A stretch of DNA of 58,700 nucleotides from a virus. A program made the translations under genes and the position numbers. The notes beneath the pieces are model-generated. The model did no database searches and had not been told where the DNA came from. It worked only from the letters and a program-made list of their open reading frames with translations. The stretch spans positions 1-58,700 of IMG/VR virus record IMGVR_UViG_3300022868_000021, one strand, 5' to 3'. Shown here piece after piece: positions 6,165-15,900 of the stretch. Numbering within the stretch: position 1 is the stretch's first letter; each line of letters opens with the position of its first letter.

Positions 6165-6384
6165 TAGTGTAGGAATAGACATAGACGCAATACCTAAAAC
6201 AAAAAACTCTAATGATATGATAGATACAGATAGGTATTGTACTATCTTTCACCTTTTGATGAAGTGGGAGACAGATATGAGTCCTTTCCTCTTACGTATC
6301 TACAATAAGTTTACCGAACAATCACAACACTTAATATTAAAAGATAACATAATACAACTATGGATACAGAAACAAAACCAGTAA
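6151..6384 (+). CDS. Hypothetical protein
   Basis: 77 residues, starting inside the end of the radical-SAM gene (14-base overlap) and ending inside the start of the SWIM gene (25-base overlap). Mostly helical, with a hydrophobic, Trp- and Leu-rich middle (FHLLMKWETDMSPFLLRIYN). No motif is recognised. Both long overlaps suggest compact packing in an operon; the exact start could instead lie downstream at the internal Met near residue 23. Confidence 0.55.
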   Translation: MDLFSSVGIDIDAIPKTKNSNDMIDTDRYCTIFHLLMKWETDMSPFLLRIYNKFTEQSQHLILKDNIIQLWIQKQNQ

Positions 6385-6617
6385 TATTTATTGATGACAG
6401 TCTAATGCTTCCTGACAACAGTCAGTGGGAAAAAAGATTTGAAGTAAAATCAGAAACCTCAGACAGAGTTTATATAGTAGCTCAGAACAAACAGAAAAGA
6501 CACTGGGCATGCAGCTGTCCAGGCTGGAAGAGATACCGTAAATGTAAGCATCTTCAAGAGATAGGATTACCTATCAATGAACAACCTCATGAAATAGAAA
6601 TCAAATCAGCATATTAA
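6360..6617 (+). CDS. SWIM zinc-finger protein
   Basis: 85 residues. The C-terminal part has C51-x-C53 followed by C62-x-H64 (WACSCPGWKRYRKCKHLQEI), the SWIM finger pattern C-x-C-x(n)-C-x-H. SWIM fingers bind DNA or protein in bacterial ATPases, plant regulators and WGR/MolR-type systems. The N-terminal half (residues 21-50) has a strand pattern (KRFEVKSETSDRVYIVAQN) that typically precedes the finger. It lies 10 bases upstream of a WGR-domain ligase, so a joint role in DNA-end handling is a reasonable inference. Confidence 0.8.
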   Translation: MDTETKPVIFIDDSLMLPDNSQWEKRFEVKSETSDRVYIVAQNKQKRHWACSCPGWKRYRKCKHLQEIGLPINEQPHEIEIKSAY

Positions 6618-6627
6618 AACCAATACT

Positions 6628-7677
6628 ATGAAAACAAGTTTATATTTTAGTTCTGGTGGATCCGATAAGGAATACCATGTACAGATAGATAATGGAACAG
6701 TTACCGTTCAGTATGGTAGAAGAGGATCTGCTCTAACGCAGCTAACGAAATGTGAAAACCTAGACCCCGTAAAAGCCGAGAAGCTTTATCAGAAAATCAT
6801 AAGAGATAAGAAAGGTAAAGGATATAGTGAAGGAGAGTCAGGTACTATCTATTCATCACCGGTAGATCCTAACCAGACAGGATACCAACCTCAGCTACTT
6901 AATGAGATTGACGAACCTACTATGAGACACCTCCTGGATAATGATGACTGGCTCATACAAGAGAAAGAAGATGGTAGGAATGCAGGACTTATCTATAGAG
7001 ATGGTAAAGTCATAGCTGCCAATAAAAAAGGTCTAGCGATCTCTGTACCGACTGATATAGTAAATCCTATAGTAGATATCTTTAAAGTAGATTTTACTCT
7101 CTGTGGTGAGCTAGTAGGTGATGTGTTCAAAGCCTGGGATATCATCAACCATCCTTATATCTCTCATACTGTTCCTTACATCAGTAGGTATGAATTCCTT
7201 AAAACACATACTGACAAGCTAGGAGGTAGTAATATCATGCTTACCAAGACTGCTATCACGACACTAGAGAAGCATAACCTGTATAATGAACTTAAAGAGA
7301 GAAATGCAGAAGGCATGGTATTCAAACTTAAACATTCTCTATATAGCCCTGGCAGACCTAATAGTGGTGGAGATCAGCTAAAGTTTAAGTTCACAGCTAC
7401 CTGCTCAGTGATAGTAGGTAAGAAGCATGAAGAGAAAAGGTCTGTTATGATGTGGATGTTCGACAAAGGAAATAGGATATTTGTTGGTAATGTTACTATC
7501 TATCCTAATCAGGAAATACCAAAAGAAGGATCAGTCATTGAGGTAAGGTATCTCTATGCTTACCCTAATGGTGGTAGTCTCTTCCAACCTGTATATCTAA
7601 ATCCTAGAAATGATGTAGAACAGATGGAATGTACTATGTCACAGCTAAAGTATAAAGCTGGACTTGTCACTGCTTAG
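6628..7677 (+). CDS. WGR-domain ATP-dependent DNA ligase
   Basis: 349 residues. Residues 1-70 form a WGR-like domain ([12 protein letters not shown], with the Trp of WGR replaced by Tyr). The ligase core follows: motif I K113-E-D-G-R117, where K113 is the AMP-accepting lysine; motif III CGEL at 159-162; motif IV EGMVFK at 228-233; and motif V LKFKF at 251-255. An OB-fold tail ends with [20 protein letters not shown]. The enzyme would seal nicks in DNA using ATP. WGR domains bind DNA ends in PARP proteins, so here it probably recruits the ligase to breaks. All catalytic motifs are intact. It lies between the SWIM and J-domain genes. Confidence 0.88.
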   Translation: MKTSLYFSSGGSDKEYHVQIDNGTVTVQYGRRGSALTQLTKCENLDPVKAEKLYQKIIRDKKGKGYSEGESGTIYSSPVDPNQTGYQPQLLNEIDEPTMRHLLDNDDWLIQEKEDGRNAGLIYRDGKVIAANKKGLAISVPTDIVNPIVDIFKVDFTLCGELVGDVFKAWDIINHPYISHTVPYISRYEFLKTHTDKLGGSNIMLTKTAITTLEKHNLYNELKERNAEGMVFKLKHSLYSPGRPNSGGDQLKFKFTATCSVIVGKKHEEKRSVMMWMFDKGNRIFVGNVTIYPNQEIPKEGSVIEVRYLYAYPNGGSLFQPVYLNPRNDVEQMECTMSQLKYKAGLVTA

Positions 7678-7679
7678 CT

Positions 7680-7988
7680 ATGAATGCCTTTACAGATAAT
7701 TATAAACGCTATGATCCGGAAAGAGAAGGATACGGTGGTGCTAGCCAGTGGAGAAGAAATTTCTACAAGAGAGTATCACCAGATGAAGCTACTAGAATCC
7801 TTAACGAGAAAGATCCTTATGAAATCCTCGGTGTACGAAGGAATACTACCAAAGAGGAAGTTAAAAAAGCATACCACAAGCTTGCTATGCAATGGCATCC
7901 TGACAAGAACCCAGGAAACATCAAGCAAGCTGAAGCTATGTTCAAGCAGATTAATGCAGCTTATTCACTATTAATATCTTATTTATAA
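7680..7988 (+). CDS. J-domain (DnaJ-like) protein
   Basis: 102 residues. Residues about 45-98 form a complete J domain: DPYEILGV, helix [12 protein letters not shown], the essential HPD tripeptide at 73-75 and helix [18 protein letters not shown] domains stimulate the ATPase of Hsp70 (DnaK). A charged N-terminal extension of 44 residues is present; there is no G/F-rich region or zinc domain, so this is a class III type co-chaperone that likely directs the host DnaK to a phage target. It starts 2 bases after the ligase stop. Confidence 0.9.
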   Translation: MNAFTDNYKRYDPEREGYGGASQWRRNFYKRVSPDEATRILNEKDPYEILGVRRNTTKEEVKKAYHKLAMQWHPDKNPGNIKQAEAMFKQINAAYSLLISYL

Positions 7989-8000
7989 ATAATAATAACT

Positions 8001-8477
8001 ATGAACATTGAAGATTTTAAAATGGATTCAGTTAAGATACTGAACGATGACGTATCAATTGTGTACCATACCAGTACCGATGATGCAAAGAGAACCTACG
8101 ATAAGAAGATCAAAGAGCTAAAGCCTCATCCTGACTTCTATGCTAAACTAAAGGCCTTTAAGCTTGATTACCTGGCTATCTTTGGATTCAAAGAAGAAGA
8201 TATGGAGTCTACTATCAAAGGTATCTCTGCTAACAAAAAGAATCAGATACAGATCAGTGGTATGATTAGTACTATGAATAACATACCTTGTAACCTGAAT
8301 ACTCCCTATGTCTCCAAAGAGTCAGAAGAGATGTCCTCAGAAGAAGAAGTCATCGATAAGAACCTGGAAGGACTCCGGACAGAAGCCTGGAAATATATTT
8401 GGGAGAGAAAGTCTAATCAGACAGAGATGGATTTTGATGGTGAAAAAAAAGAAGAGGAAACTCCTCCGGAAAAGTAA
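8001..8477 (+). CDS. Hypothetical protein with acidic C-terminus
   Basis: 158 residues. The first 100 residues have mixed strands and helices (KILNDDVSIVYHTSTDDAKR, then a Lys/Leu-rich helix). Residues about 105-158 are low-complexity and acidic (SEEMSSEEEV, then GEKKEEETPPEK), likely disordered. Such tails are common in ssDNA-binding proteins, but no OB-fold signature is recognisable, so this is only a thought. It follows the J-domain gene by 12 bases and ends the continuous run before the hairpin element at 8511. Confidence 0.65.
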   Translation: MNIEDFKMDSVKILNDDVSIVYHTSTDDAKRTYDKKIKELKPHPDFYAKLKAFKLDYLAIFGFKEEDMESTIKGISANKKNQIQISGMISTMNNIPCNLNTPYVSKESEEMSSEEEVIDKNLEGLRTEAWKYIWERKSNQTEMDFDGEKKEEETPPEK

Positions 8478-8510
8478 TTTGTTATGTTGTTTAATTAATT
8501 TAGATGTGTA

Positions 8511-8600
8511 GGTTAAAACTGAGGCCTGAGAGACACGATAGTCCTTTTTCAGTAGTTTACTCATAGAATAAACGAAAGTCTCGTCAGGCTTCTATTAACC
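8511..8600 (+). other. Large imperfect hairpin in the intergenic region
   Basis: GGTTAA at 8511-8516 pairs with TTAACC at 8595-8600. Inside it GAGGCCTGAGAGAC at 8521-8534 pairs with GTCTCGTCAGGCTTC at 8578-8592 (one bulge, one mismatch-like position). A small inner stem GTTTA/TAAAC lies in the terminal region. There is no T-run after it, so it is not a standard terminator. It sits between the gene ending at 8477 and the start at 8618 and would be in the 5' leader of the latter. Confidence 0.55.
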
Positions 8601-8617
8601 TTTAAATAAGACCATAT

Positions 8618-8917
8618 ATGCCATACATAGACAGAACAGTTAATAAAATACCTAGTAATGCCATAAAAGCATCCTTAGATGATGTATCAGAACTCTATAA
8701 TGATCACTGTAGAGATAGAAAGCACAAAGAAGTAACAGTATATTGTAAGTCTACCATCACTGACCTCATCCATAAGTATAGGCTAAACGACAACTGGCAG
8801 TGGATAATACCCTTTATAGAGATAGGTAAGTGCTATGTGGTAAAGAAAAAACCCTCCTCAGCAAAGCCAAAGAGGGTAAAACCCAATACTACGATAAAAG
8901 ATAAATTACTATTCTAA
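8618..8917 (+). CDS. Hypothetical protein, last plus-strand gene
   Basis: 99 residues. Helical N-terminal two thirds (NAIKASLDDVSELYNDHC, then TDLIHKYRLNDNWQWIIPFI) and a basic tail (KKKPSSAKPKRVKPN) that could contact nucleic acid. No family is recognised. Its 3' end overlaps the last minus-strand gene by 9 bases in a tail-to-tail arrangement, and the terminator of the opposing operon lies inside its last 70 bases. Confidence 0.65.
   Translation: MPYIDRTVNKIPSNAIKASLDDVSELYNDHCRDRKHKEVTVYCKSTITDLIHKYRLNDNWQWIIPFIEIGKCYVVKKKPSSAKPKRVKPNTTIKDKLLF
8846..8877 (-). terminator. Terminator of the minus-strand appendage operon
   Basis: Read on the minus strand, ACCCTC (8877-8872) pairs with GAGGGT (8856-8851) around a 15-base loop and is followed directly by TTTTT (8850-8846). 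It lies just after the stop at 8909 and inside the coding end of the opposing gene. Confidence 0.65.
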
Positions 8918-9208
8918 GCCACTAAGCTTCTTAAAGAGTTTTATCAGCTCTTCTTTAGACAGCTTATCTAAGTCTACCGCTATAGTAGAAAAATACAATT
9001 CACTGACTGACTTCAAAGAGTTATTACCTGTATTCTTTAATACTATATCTCCTAGGACAGATAACACCTCTTGACCTTTCTTGTTAGTAACGATAAACAT
9101 GTTCTCAGGATCTTTAAAGTCCGGTTTTAATTTAAGAATAGGATTACCTTCTTTCTTTCCTTTTAACTTGTCAAGGATACTTTTGTTCTTTTGTTCTTTT
9201 TCTTCCAT
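8909..9208 (-). CDS. Hypothetical charged protein at the end of the late block
   Basis: 99 residues, rich in Lys and Glu. It has a basic N-terminus (EEKEQKNKSILDKLKGKKEG), a middle with beta character (NMFIVTNKKGQEVLSVLGDI) and a C-terminal helix (LSKEELIKLFKKLSG). No membrane segment or enzyme motif is visible. It starts 18 bases after the fibre-like gene and is the last gene of the unit that begins at the promoter near 12.96 kb. It may be a fibre assembly chaperone by position, but nothing in the sequence proves this. Confidence 0.65.
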   Translation of the reverse strand: MEEKEQKNKSILDKLKGKKEGNPILKLKPDFKDPENMFIVTNKKGQEVLSVLGDIVLKNTGNNSLKSVSELYFSTIAVDLDKLSKEELIKLFKKLSGLE

Positions 9209-9226
9209 TATATTATGTTTTTAAGT

Positions 9227-11323
9227 TTATGGTGCTGATATTTCATTGCTCATATATACAAAGGTAGCCATAATCTGAATGTCATCAGCATCACCAGTAC
9301 CTCCATTCTTATCTACCTTTACCTCTATCAAATCTCCGTATGCTGCAGTGTTTTTTGTAGTTATTATATCTATACCTGTTTCATTAAGAGTTGTAGTAAC
9401 TAACAGTCCCTTATTGGTATTAGAGGTAGAAATATAATCTGTAACAGTAGCACCAATACGTAGGTTGACAATAGGATCTACAGTACCGTCATCAGATTTA
9501 TTGATAACAGAGAAATATACTAGTTTAGCATCTGGCTTTAACCATTGGAATCCTCCTGTACGAATACTGAATGTATCTAATACCGTAGTAATAGTATTTG
9601 CATTATAATTAGCTATAGGACCAAACAAAATAGATTCAGTACATACCCTATCATAACCACCTATCCAAAGTCCTTCTAGCTCGTCAGCAGCTACTACCAG
9701 AGGATCTCCTTTGATGTCTATATAGGTAGCTGTTATATCATCTATTACCGCATAACGATAACTGGTATCACTATCTAGTTTAAACCTTACAGACATACCT
9801 TTTGCATAGTAATTTGTCAAGTCAATAGTAGCTATCCTAGAAGTAGAACTTGGAGTTTCTGTATAGTCTGTTCCCGGGACAAGATAAGCCCAATTAGAAT
9901 CTTTTCCACTATTTACATAAGCCATAGGAATTTTTACAGTCCTATCCGATTGATTAATATCAGTGATAGCCATATAAGATCTAGAATTAATATCATCAGG
10001 ACTAATGCTAGGTGTATCCAAATTTGAAATATCCATTGCTAAAGAGATATAATTCCCTGCATCAGTAAATTCTATCCCTCCTTGTATTGTAGGTCGTAAT
10101 ACTCCTGAACCTCCACTATAAAGGTAACCAGGAGCTGCAACTGCATCTACTGCTACAAGTTCATCACCAGCAGCACCAGAGACAGCAGCCCATACTGGAA
10201 CATCACTAACTCCAAAATCAAATTTAAGAAAATGAGCAGCACCAGCAGCAGCTAGTCTCTTCCATTCTGTACCATCATGATATAAGATATCTCCTTTAAC
10301 ACCTGTACCAAACAACTTAGTCTGAAAGACAGGTACCGTATTACTTTGTATCTGGTTACTAGCATCTAATCCTATCAAAGTAATTATTGCATCAGTAGAA
10401 GGAGTATCTATCTGTAACGTTCCTGTCAACTCAGCATCACCACCTATCTTAGCTGCCATACTTGCTATTGCAGCACATCCTATTCCTATCGTTCCAAAGG
10501 CAGCAGCACCACCCCATCCAAGCATCACATCTCCACCTGCTTCAGTAGCAGTAATATAGATGTCTCCTGCAACGCCTTCTCCGGCACCCTTTCCAGAATA
10601 TAAAAGAAGATTACCACCATCAGAGTTTGCTGCTACATAGCTAGAAGCTCCTGCAGCAATAGTTAAATCTTTACCATCACCATCAGTAGTAATTTCTACA
10701 ACCATACTTCTTGCACTATTGTTATCAAATACAAAGTCTCCTGCATGGATATCACCATAGTCTAAATCTAGATCATCTCCTGCATTTACAGGACTTAATA
10801 TACCTGCTGCTCTTTCCCATAGTACGGCACCTATTAAGAAAGCTGAAATATCAGCAAGTTTAGGAGTATTATCAGTAGCATCATTAATTAGCACTTTATC
10901 AGTAGCAGGAACAAATGTTACTGTAGATAGGTTGCTAGGATCCATCTCTATCTGAAAGTCCATACCTGTACTCCCTGCATTATCTTTAGGAGTCAGCTTT
11001 AACCCACCCTTCTCCACCGCAGTATCTATAGTACCTGCCACTGTACCATCAGCACCTACCATAAAAGGTAGTTGGTGAGGTCTTACTACCGTCTGCATAG
11101 AGGTAGCACTAGCACTGGTCCTTGCTATAGCATTAGCATTGGTAGCTAGCTTTACCAACCCTTGAGCTCCTTCTCCGGCAGTGTCACCTACCTCATCGAA
11201 GAAAGGCATAGAATCTAATAGATTTCTATATAGCATCTCATCGGGTTTGTTATATTGACGTAATCTCTTTCCTGAAGAAGTAGGATTAGATTGGAAAAAA
11301 TAATTTCTTGAACGTTTAGACAT
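9227..11323 (-). CDS. Tail fibre or appendage protein
   Basis: 698 residues, low in charge and rich in Gly, Ala, Thr, Ser and Asp, with a strongly beta-type pattern. A segment around residues 335-375 (GVKGDILYHDGTEWKRL, followed by FLKFDFGVSDVPVWAAVSG) is the shaft module found in many phage tail fibres, where KGD-x-x-Y-x-x-G-x-x-W is repeated. The N-terminal 60 residues are more helical and could anchor the fibre to the tail. The C-terminal 250 residues form a separate beta-rich part that may hold the receptor-binding head. It lies in the promoter-defined unit with two smaller appendage genes. A receptor-binding role is likely; the receptor is unknown. Confidence 0.7.
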   Translation of the reverse strand: MSKRSRNYFFQSNPTSSGKRLRQYNKPDEMLYRNLLDSMPFFDEVGDTAGEGAQGLVKLATNANAIARTSASATSMQTVVRPHQLPFMVGADGTVAGTIDTAVEKGGLKLTPKDNAGSTGMDFQIEMDPSNLSTVTFVPATDKVLINDATDNTPKLADISAFLIGAVLWERAAGILSPVNAGDDLDLDYGDIHAGDFVFDNNSARSMVVEITTDGDGKDLTIAAGASSYVAANSDGGNLLLYSGKGAGEGVAGDIYITATEAGGDVMLGWGGAAAFGTIGIGCAAIASMAAKIGGDAELTGTLQIDTPSTDAIITLIGLDASNQIQSNTVPVFQTKLFGTGVKGDILYHDGTEWKRLAAAGAAHFLKFDFGVSDVPVWAAVSGAAGDELVAVDAVAAPGYLYSGGSGVLRPTIQGGIEFTDAGNYISLAMDISNLDTPSISPDDINSRSYMAITDINQSDRTVKIPMAYVNSGKDSNWAYLVPGTDYTETPSSTSRIATIDLTNYYAKGMSVRFKLDSDTSYRYAVIDDITATYIDIKGDPLVVAADELEGLWIGGYDRVCTESILFGPIANYNANTITTVLDTFSIRTGGFQWLKPDAKLVYFSVINKSDDGTVDPIVNLRIGATVTDYISTSNTNKGLLVTTTLNETGIDIITTKNTAAYGDLIEVKVDKNGGTGDADDIQIMATFVYMSNEISAP

Positions 11324-11340
11324 AATAGTATTGTTTAAAA

Positions 11341-11829
11341 TTAAAATACTCTGTTGATAGGATCTGTAGTACCTGATATCTGCATGTATCCTATTCCATC
11401 TTGATCTTGCTCTACATAGTATAGGTCAAACAGTTCAAATATTTTGAGTATCGTAGCTACACTATACCCCTTGCAGTAGAATTTGTTTTGTATGTCTACA
11501 GTACAATAGGCATCTATATAATATTGTGTTCCTTTATCTAATCCGGTAACACTTATCTCAGCGTCAAACTCCCTCTCTACTTGTATCATCTCAAGAAAGA
11601 GTAGTAAGTGATGTAGGTCCATCAACTGTTGAGCCTTACATTTATCTTTATTACCAAAGACCTCGCTAGTAACTAAGTCGTCAAAGACTGCATTAGCTTC
11701 ATCAAAGATAAGATTCCAGAAAGCTATTCTTTTCTCATCTCTGTCTTTAACCTGTATGTAACCACAGCAATCTATCTTATACATCACAATTGGGTTAGCT
11801 AATTGTGGTGATGGTGGTTTATATCCCAT
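11341..11829 (-). CDS. Appendage-unit protein
   Basis: 162 residues. Notable are an adjacent Cys pair (YKIDCCGYIQVKDRDEKR), a helical stretch (QQLMDLHHLLLFLEMIQVER) and two more Cys in the C-terminal half. It starts 3 bases after the stop of the Cys-rich gene upstream and is followed by the fibre gene after 17 bases, so it is probably an accessory of the same appendage. No known family recognised. Confidence 0.65.
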   Translation of the reverse strand: MGYKPPSPQLANPIVMYKIDCCGYIQVKDRDEKRIAFWNLIFDEANAVFDDLVTSEVFGNKDKCKAQQLMDLHHLLLFLEMIQVEREFDAEISVTGLDKGTQYYIDAYCTVDIQNKFYCKGYSVATILKIFELFDLYYVEQDQDGIGYMQISGTTDPINRVF

Positions 11830-11832
11830 ATC

Positions 11833-12927
11833 CTAGCAGGTTATGTCATTACTCTCTGCTGAATTGCAAAGACCACAACGGTTAGTAATTACTTTTAGCT
11901 TGTCTACCATACGACCTACCTGAGCCACATAGTTCTCTCTTGTTTCATCGATAGAGCCCATACCCATATACTGAAACTTGTCTACAGTGATATATTCTTC
12001 AATCTGCTTATACATCCCCCAGATGAGATTCATATCATATCTTCTCTGAGCTATATTGTAAGTATCCTCACAGTCTTCATCACAAGGATCATTACACTTA
12101 CAGATGACATATTTAAAGAGATTCTTGTAGCAGGTCTCTGCATCACAAAGATCATAGATGAGAAGTTGTGCTTTTAGCTCATCGGAAGTGTCAGTACTCT
12201 CCTGACCCCAGATTTCTACATAATAGACTCCATCATCACCATCAGTATAATCTTCTAGGTCAATATTTATCTCTCCTCCACTGAACACTAGCTCATCGTC
12301 AAGTAATGTTCCATCATATCGATATAGCTTTACCTCTCCTACCGTAATCGTTGCTCCACTGTTATCTGTAATAGTATGTTTATGACATGCTGTCTTAGTT
12401 ATTGAATAGGCAGGACAGTTAGTCTCTACGTTTATCTCTGACCAGGTATAATCTTGATCTTCTGTTACTATAGAGTATACAAAGAGATCATAGATGTCTA
12501 AGCCTGTAGTAAAAGTACCGTCTAAAGGATTTGTCTCTCCTATAGCAATCAACCCCCATCCAGTAGTACCAAAGGCACCAGGCTCCCCAGAAGGGATAGC
12601 AGCACTCTGATAGTAGAAGTATCCATCATGCCACACTATCTTATACTCTGTACTTGAATTATAGGTAGCAGTACCACTCCATATATCTGTAACAAAAGCT
12701 TTGATAGTGATAAGTGTCTTGTTGGTAGAAGGGATTGACCAGTCCGTATTATTGTATATATCATACCCATCTATAGAAGTGTAGAGATCGGAGGTATAGA
12801 ACAATGCCACACCTAGATCTGACCTTTCTAATGTCTCATAGGGATAAATGGTAAGATCCTCTATAAAGATATAAGTACAATCTTGATCAGGATCAGCAAA
12901 TATTCGAAAATTTAAGTCAGTAATCAT
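11833..12927 (-). CDS. Cys-rich beta-type appendage protein
   Basis: 364 residues. The first 240 residues are rich in Tyr, Thr, Asp and Ile with beta character (DCTYIFIEDLTIYPYETL). The C-terminal 120 residues hold a dense set of cysteines (CDAETCYKNL, CKCNDPCDEDC, RCGLCNSAE and a terminal C), suggesting bound metal or, after release, disulfides. It is the first gene after the promoter at 12944-12974 and begins a unit that ends with the fibre and a small charged protein. A structural role at the tail tip is inferred from position and composition. Confidence 0.65.
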   Translation of the reverse strand: MITDLNFRIFADPDQDCTYIFIEDLTIYPYETLERSDLGVALFYTSDLYTSIDGYDIYNNTDWSIPSTNKTLITIKAFVTDIWSGTATYNSSTEYKIVWHDGYFYYQSAAIPSGEPGAFGTTGWGLIAIGETNPLDGTFTTGLDIYDLFVYSIVTEDQDYTWSEINVETNCPAYSITKTACHKHTITDNSGATITVGEVKLYRYDGTLLDDELVFSGGEINIDLEDYTDGDDGVYYVEIWGQESTDTSDELKAQLLIYDLCDAETCYKNLFKYVICKCNDPCDEDCEDTYNIAQRRYDMNLIWGMYKQIEEYITVDKFQYMGMGSIDETRENYVAQVGRMVDKLKVITNRCGLCNSAESNDITC

Positions 12928-12943
12928 AATAGTGTAATTTATA

Positions 12944-12974
12944 CAAATTTAATATATCATTTATTCTTTGTCAA
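12944..12974 (-). promoter_or_regulatory. Bacteroidota-type promoter for the appendage unit
   Basis: On the minus strand TTGAC (12974-12970) is followed, 20 bases after TTG, by TAAATTTG (12951-12944). The promoter starts immediately after the stop codon of the giant gene and fills the gap before the start at 12927. Confidence 0.75.
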
Positions 12975-15900
12975 CTAATAATCTGATTCTTTAACATCTC
13001 TGATTCCTAAACTAGGGAATGGGTCACTAATAGATCCTATAGCTGTTCTGTATTTTAGAATGTCTTTTACCTTCTTAGGACCAAAAGTAGCATCAACAAT
13101 ATCTAGTAAAATAGAAGTTACAGGGAAAGGATTTAAGAACCAGTCATAAGAAATCATCATCATATTAAGATCTTTGTACATCCAGTTTAACTTGATAAGC
13201 TTTTTGTCATTATCTTTTCCTACCACAGCTCCACTAAGAGCAATTAAGAGAGAAAATACAGCAGTCTTAATAACAGTACGTGCTAAATTAAGTCTTCTCA
13301 TAGGAGTCTGATTTTTCCACCAGGAGTCTAAGCCTTCATTCCTCATATTGGCTATTCCCTGTACAGCACCTACGAAGCTCTGCCATGCACCTTCTATCTC
13401 TATCCAATCTCTCTGAGTAACCCACTCACCATTTTCTAACTGTATTGCTTTAAAGCCTGCTCCAAAAGAAGTTTTTCTTGGAGATGCAAAAAGACCTGCA
13501 TTCCATATTTTATCTGCTGAGAATACTCTAAACTGAGAAGCAGCAGCACCTAGATAGTCATTACCTAATAACCACTTAGCAGTATTGTCCATACTACCTA
13601 TAATAAATTTATCTCCATACCATTTTAATTGTTCTGAAGCTAGGGTATGATCATGTCCTCGATCTACTTTGGTAGCATCTTCTTCCATAAGACCCTGATC
13701 CTTTAACCTATTTTTAAGACCGTTTGGACCTTCTACTAGTACCTCTTGCTCTTTAGTCTGGGTACCATCTTCATTATAATATCTTTCGTCTTTTTTGATA
13801 TCATACTGTATGTCTCCTTTTTCATTAAGAGAATAAGCATCCCAACTACCCTCATGAATCATCCATCCTGCCATACCTACTAATCTAGCTTCTGCATCAG
13901 AAGCCCAGTTAGTGATATGAGCCCACTGATCATTAAGAATATTCCCTTTGTTAGCTACATTAAGCCATGGACTATCTATAAGGTCTCTTTCTGTACGATT
14001 TACTAACTGGAACATAGCACCGAGTCTTCTAGCTTTTTTGAAGTTAGTAGCTACTTCATATCTTGCTTTATTAACATCTCCTGTAGTAGGCAGATAGATT
14101 TTTTGTGATTCATCTAATCCTATATTTGCAATAGAGGCAGCTAAAGCATTTATCTGTTCACTCATTTCATTCCATATACCTGACTTAGCACCTATAGTCC
14201 ACTTGTATCCTAGAGAGATCATACTGAATGCACTAAGAGTAGCTCTAGCAAATGTTTTAACATCTACTGTTACCCCACCGGGAAGAGTGATCTTAACAGA
14301 AGTATCTTCATTCTTTTTCATAGCTAACCTATTGCTAAACATTTCAGCAAATCTTCTGTTGTTTACCATGAAGTCTTTAGAGTTCTTAGTAGATTCAAAG
14401 TATCCATAGACAGCATCTACATCATTAAAAGCAGGCATATATCTATTTTCATATTCTTCTGTGCGGATCCCTTCCAATGTGTAATAGTTAATTATCTTCT
14501 CTAGGTTCGTACTTGCTAGCATATTTTTAGATAAGTCTGCTACCGTTAAGCCATTCTTAGTATATAATAGTCCTGCTTGTTCATAAAGCTTATCCTTACT
14601 ATTCATCTGTGAAGCAAAAACATTACTGATAGTATTCATACCGCTAGTGAAAGCCATACGACTTTTATCATTTAAGTTGTCATCGATAAACTCATCATAG
14701 TTAACAAACCTTTGACCCATCCTATCCCAGGCAGCTTTGAAGTTCCCTGATAACAATGTTTCATTTAGTCCTTTAGAGATAATAACCATAGTTCCCTTTT
14801 CTACAGATTCATCAAACTCTTTAGCAACCTCTGCCTTACTGATCTTTGAATTACCGAAAACATCTTTACCTTTTATATCACTTGTTCTACTATGATACCA
14901 GTTATCGATAGTCCTCTGACGGAATGTCTTCCATACTACCTCCATCAGTGCTTTGTCATCTTCATTATGCTTAGGATTATTAAAGTCTAATATAGGAAGC
15001 ATTATAGGTACAGTCTCCCCTTTCTTATAGGTTTTAAGACCTACCTTCTGGTCTTTCTCAAGGGTAAGGGTAGTGTGCTTAAATAAATGCTTATAATAAA
15101 CACTACCTTCATCTTTAATTAGTGTTTCAGCAGCTACCTGTGGATGTAAAGCAATATAATTTTTGGCTACTTTCTGTGCTTTATCATATATCTGATTATG
15201 TATCTTCATGTAACGATCTACGACTATAGAATTAACAAGTCTACCTTTAGATACTAGCATCTGTAAAAGATCATCTCTTACATTGTGGATAGGTACAAGA
15301 TTCTTTTCGAACTTATTCATATCCTTGATAGAGTTTTTAAAGAAAACAGCTCCATAGCTTTCAAGTTCTAAGATACTCATAGAGACAAGAAGATCTTCAT
15401 GATCTTTTTCTTTTTTATCTCTATTCCTGCCCCGTAAATCTTTCTGCAGTGCTCTTAATGCTTTTACCTGATCATGAACAGTAGTATTCCTATCCATAAA
15501 TAGCGTTGAGAGGCTTTCTGCTCTATTGACATATCCATATCCATACTTGCGATATCCTTCATCATCCATAACTTTCTTTAGATACATCTGGAACCTTCTT
15601 ACGAAAGACTGTTCGTATTTTGTACTATCAGAGATTTTCTTGTCTGTGAATATATCTTTAACATCATCATTAACTAGGTTATTTAACCATTCATCTTGCT
15701 GAGACAGTACATTCATATTGCTAAACATATCCTGGATGTCTAACATCATATAAGACTTAACATTGCTAGGTTGTATTTCTAGCACTCCCATGCCTCTGAA
15801 CTTAACCTTACCACCACTAGCCTTCATCATGTTCATTATAGACATAGAGAGGATAGCTCTTCTGATATCGTATGCTGAGTTACTCCAAGTACCACCAGCT

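Noticed and set aside
8511-8600. Hammerhead ribozyme
   Set aside because: CGAAA and GTC occur near each other, but the required CUGANGA core is not present; CTGAGAG and CTGAGGC fail at conserved positions.
10735-10790. DLDLD string in the fibre protein read as a polymerase motif
   Set aside because: The protein is a beta-rich, low-charge fibre type with no polymerase context; acidic runs are common in it.
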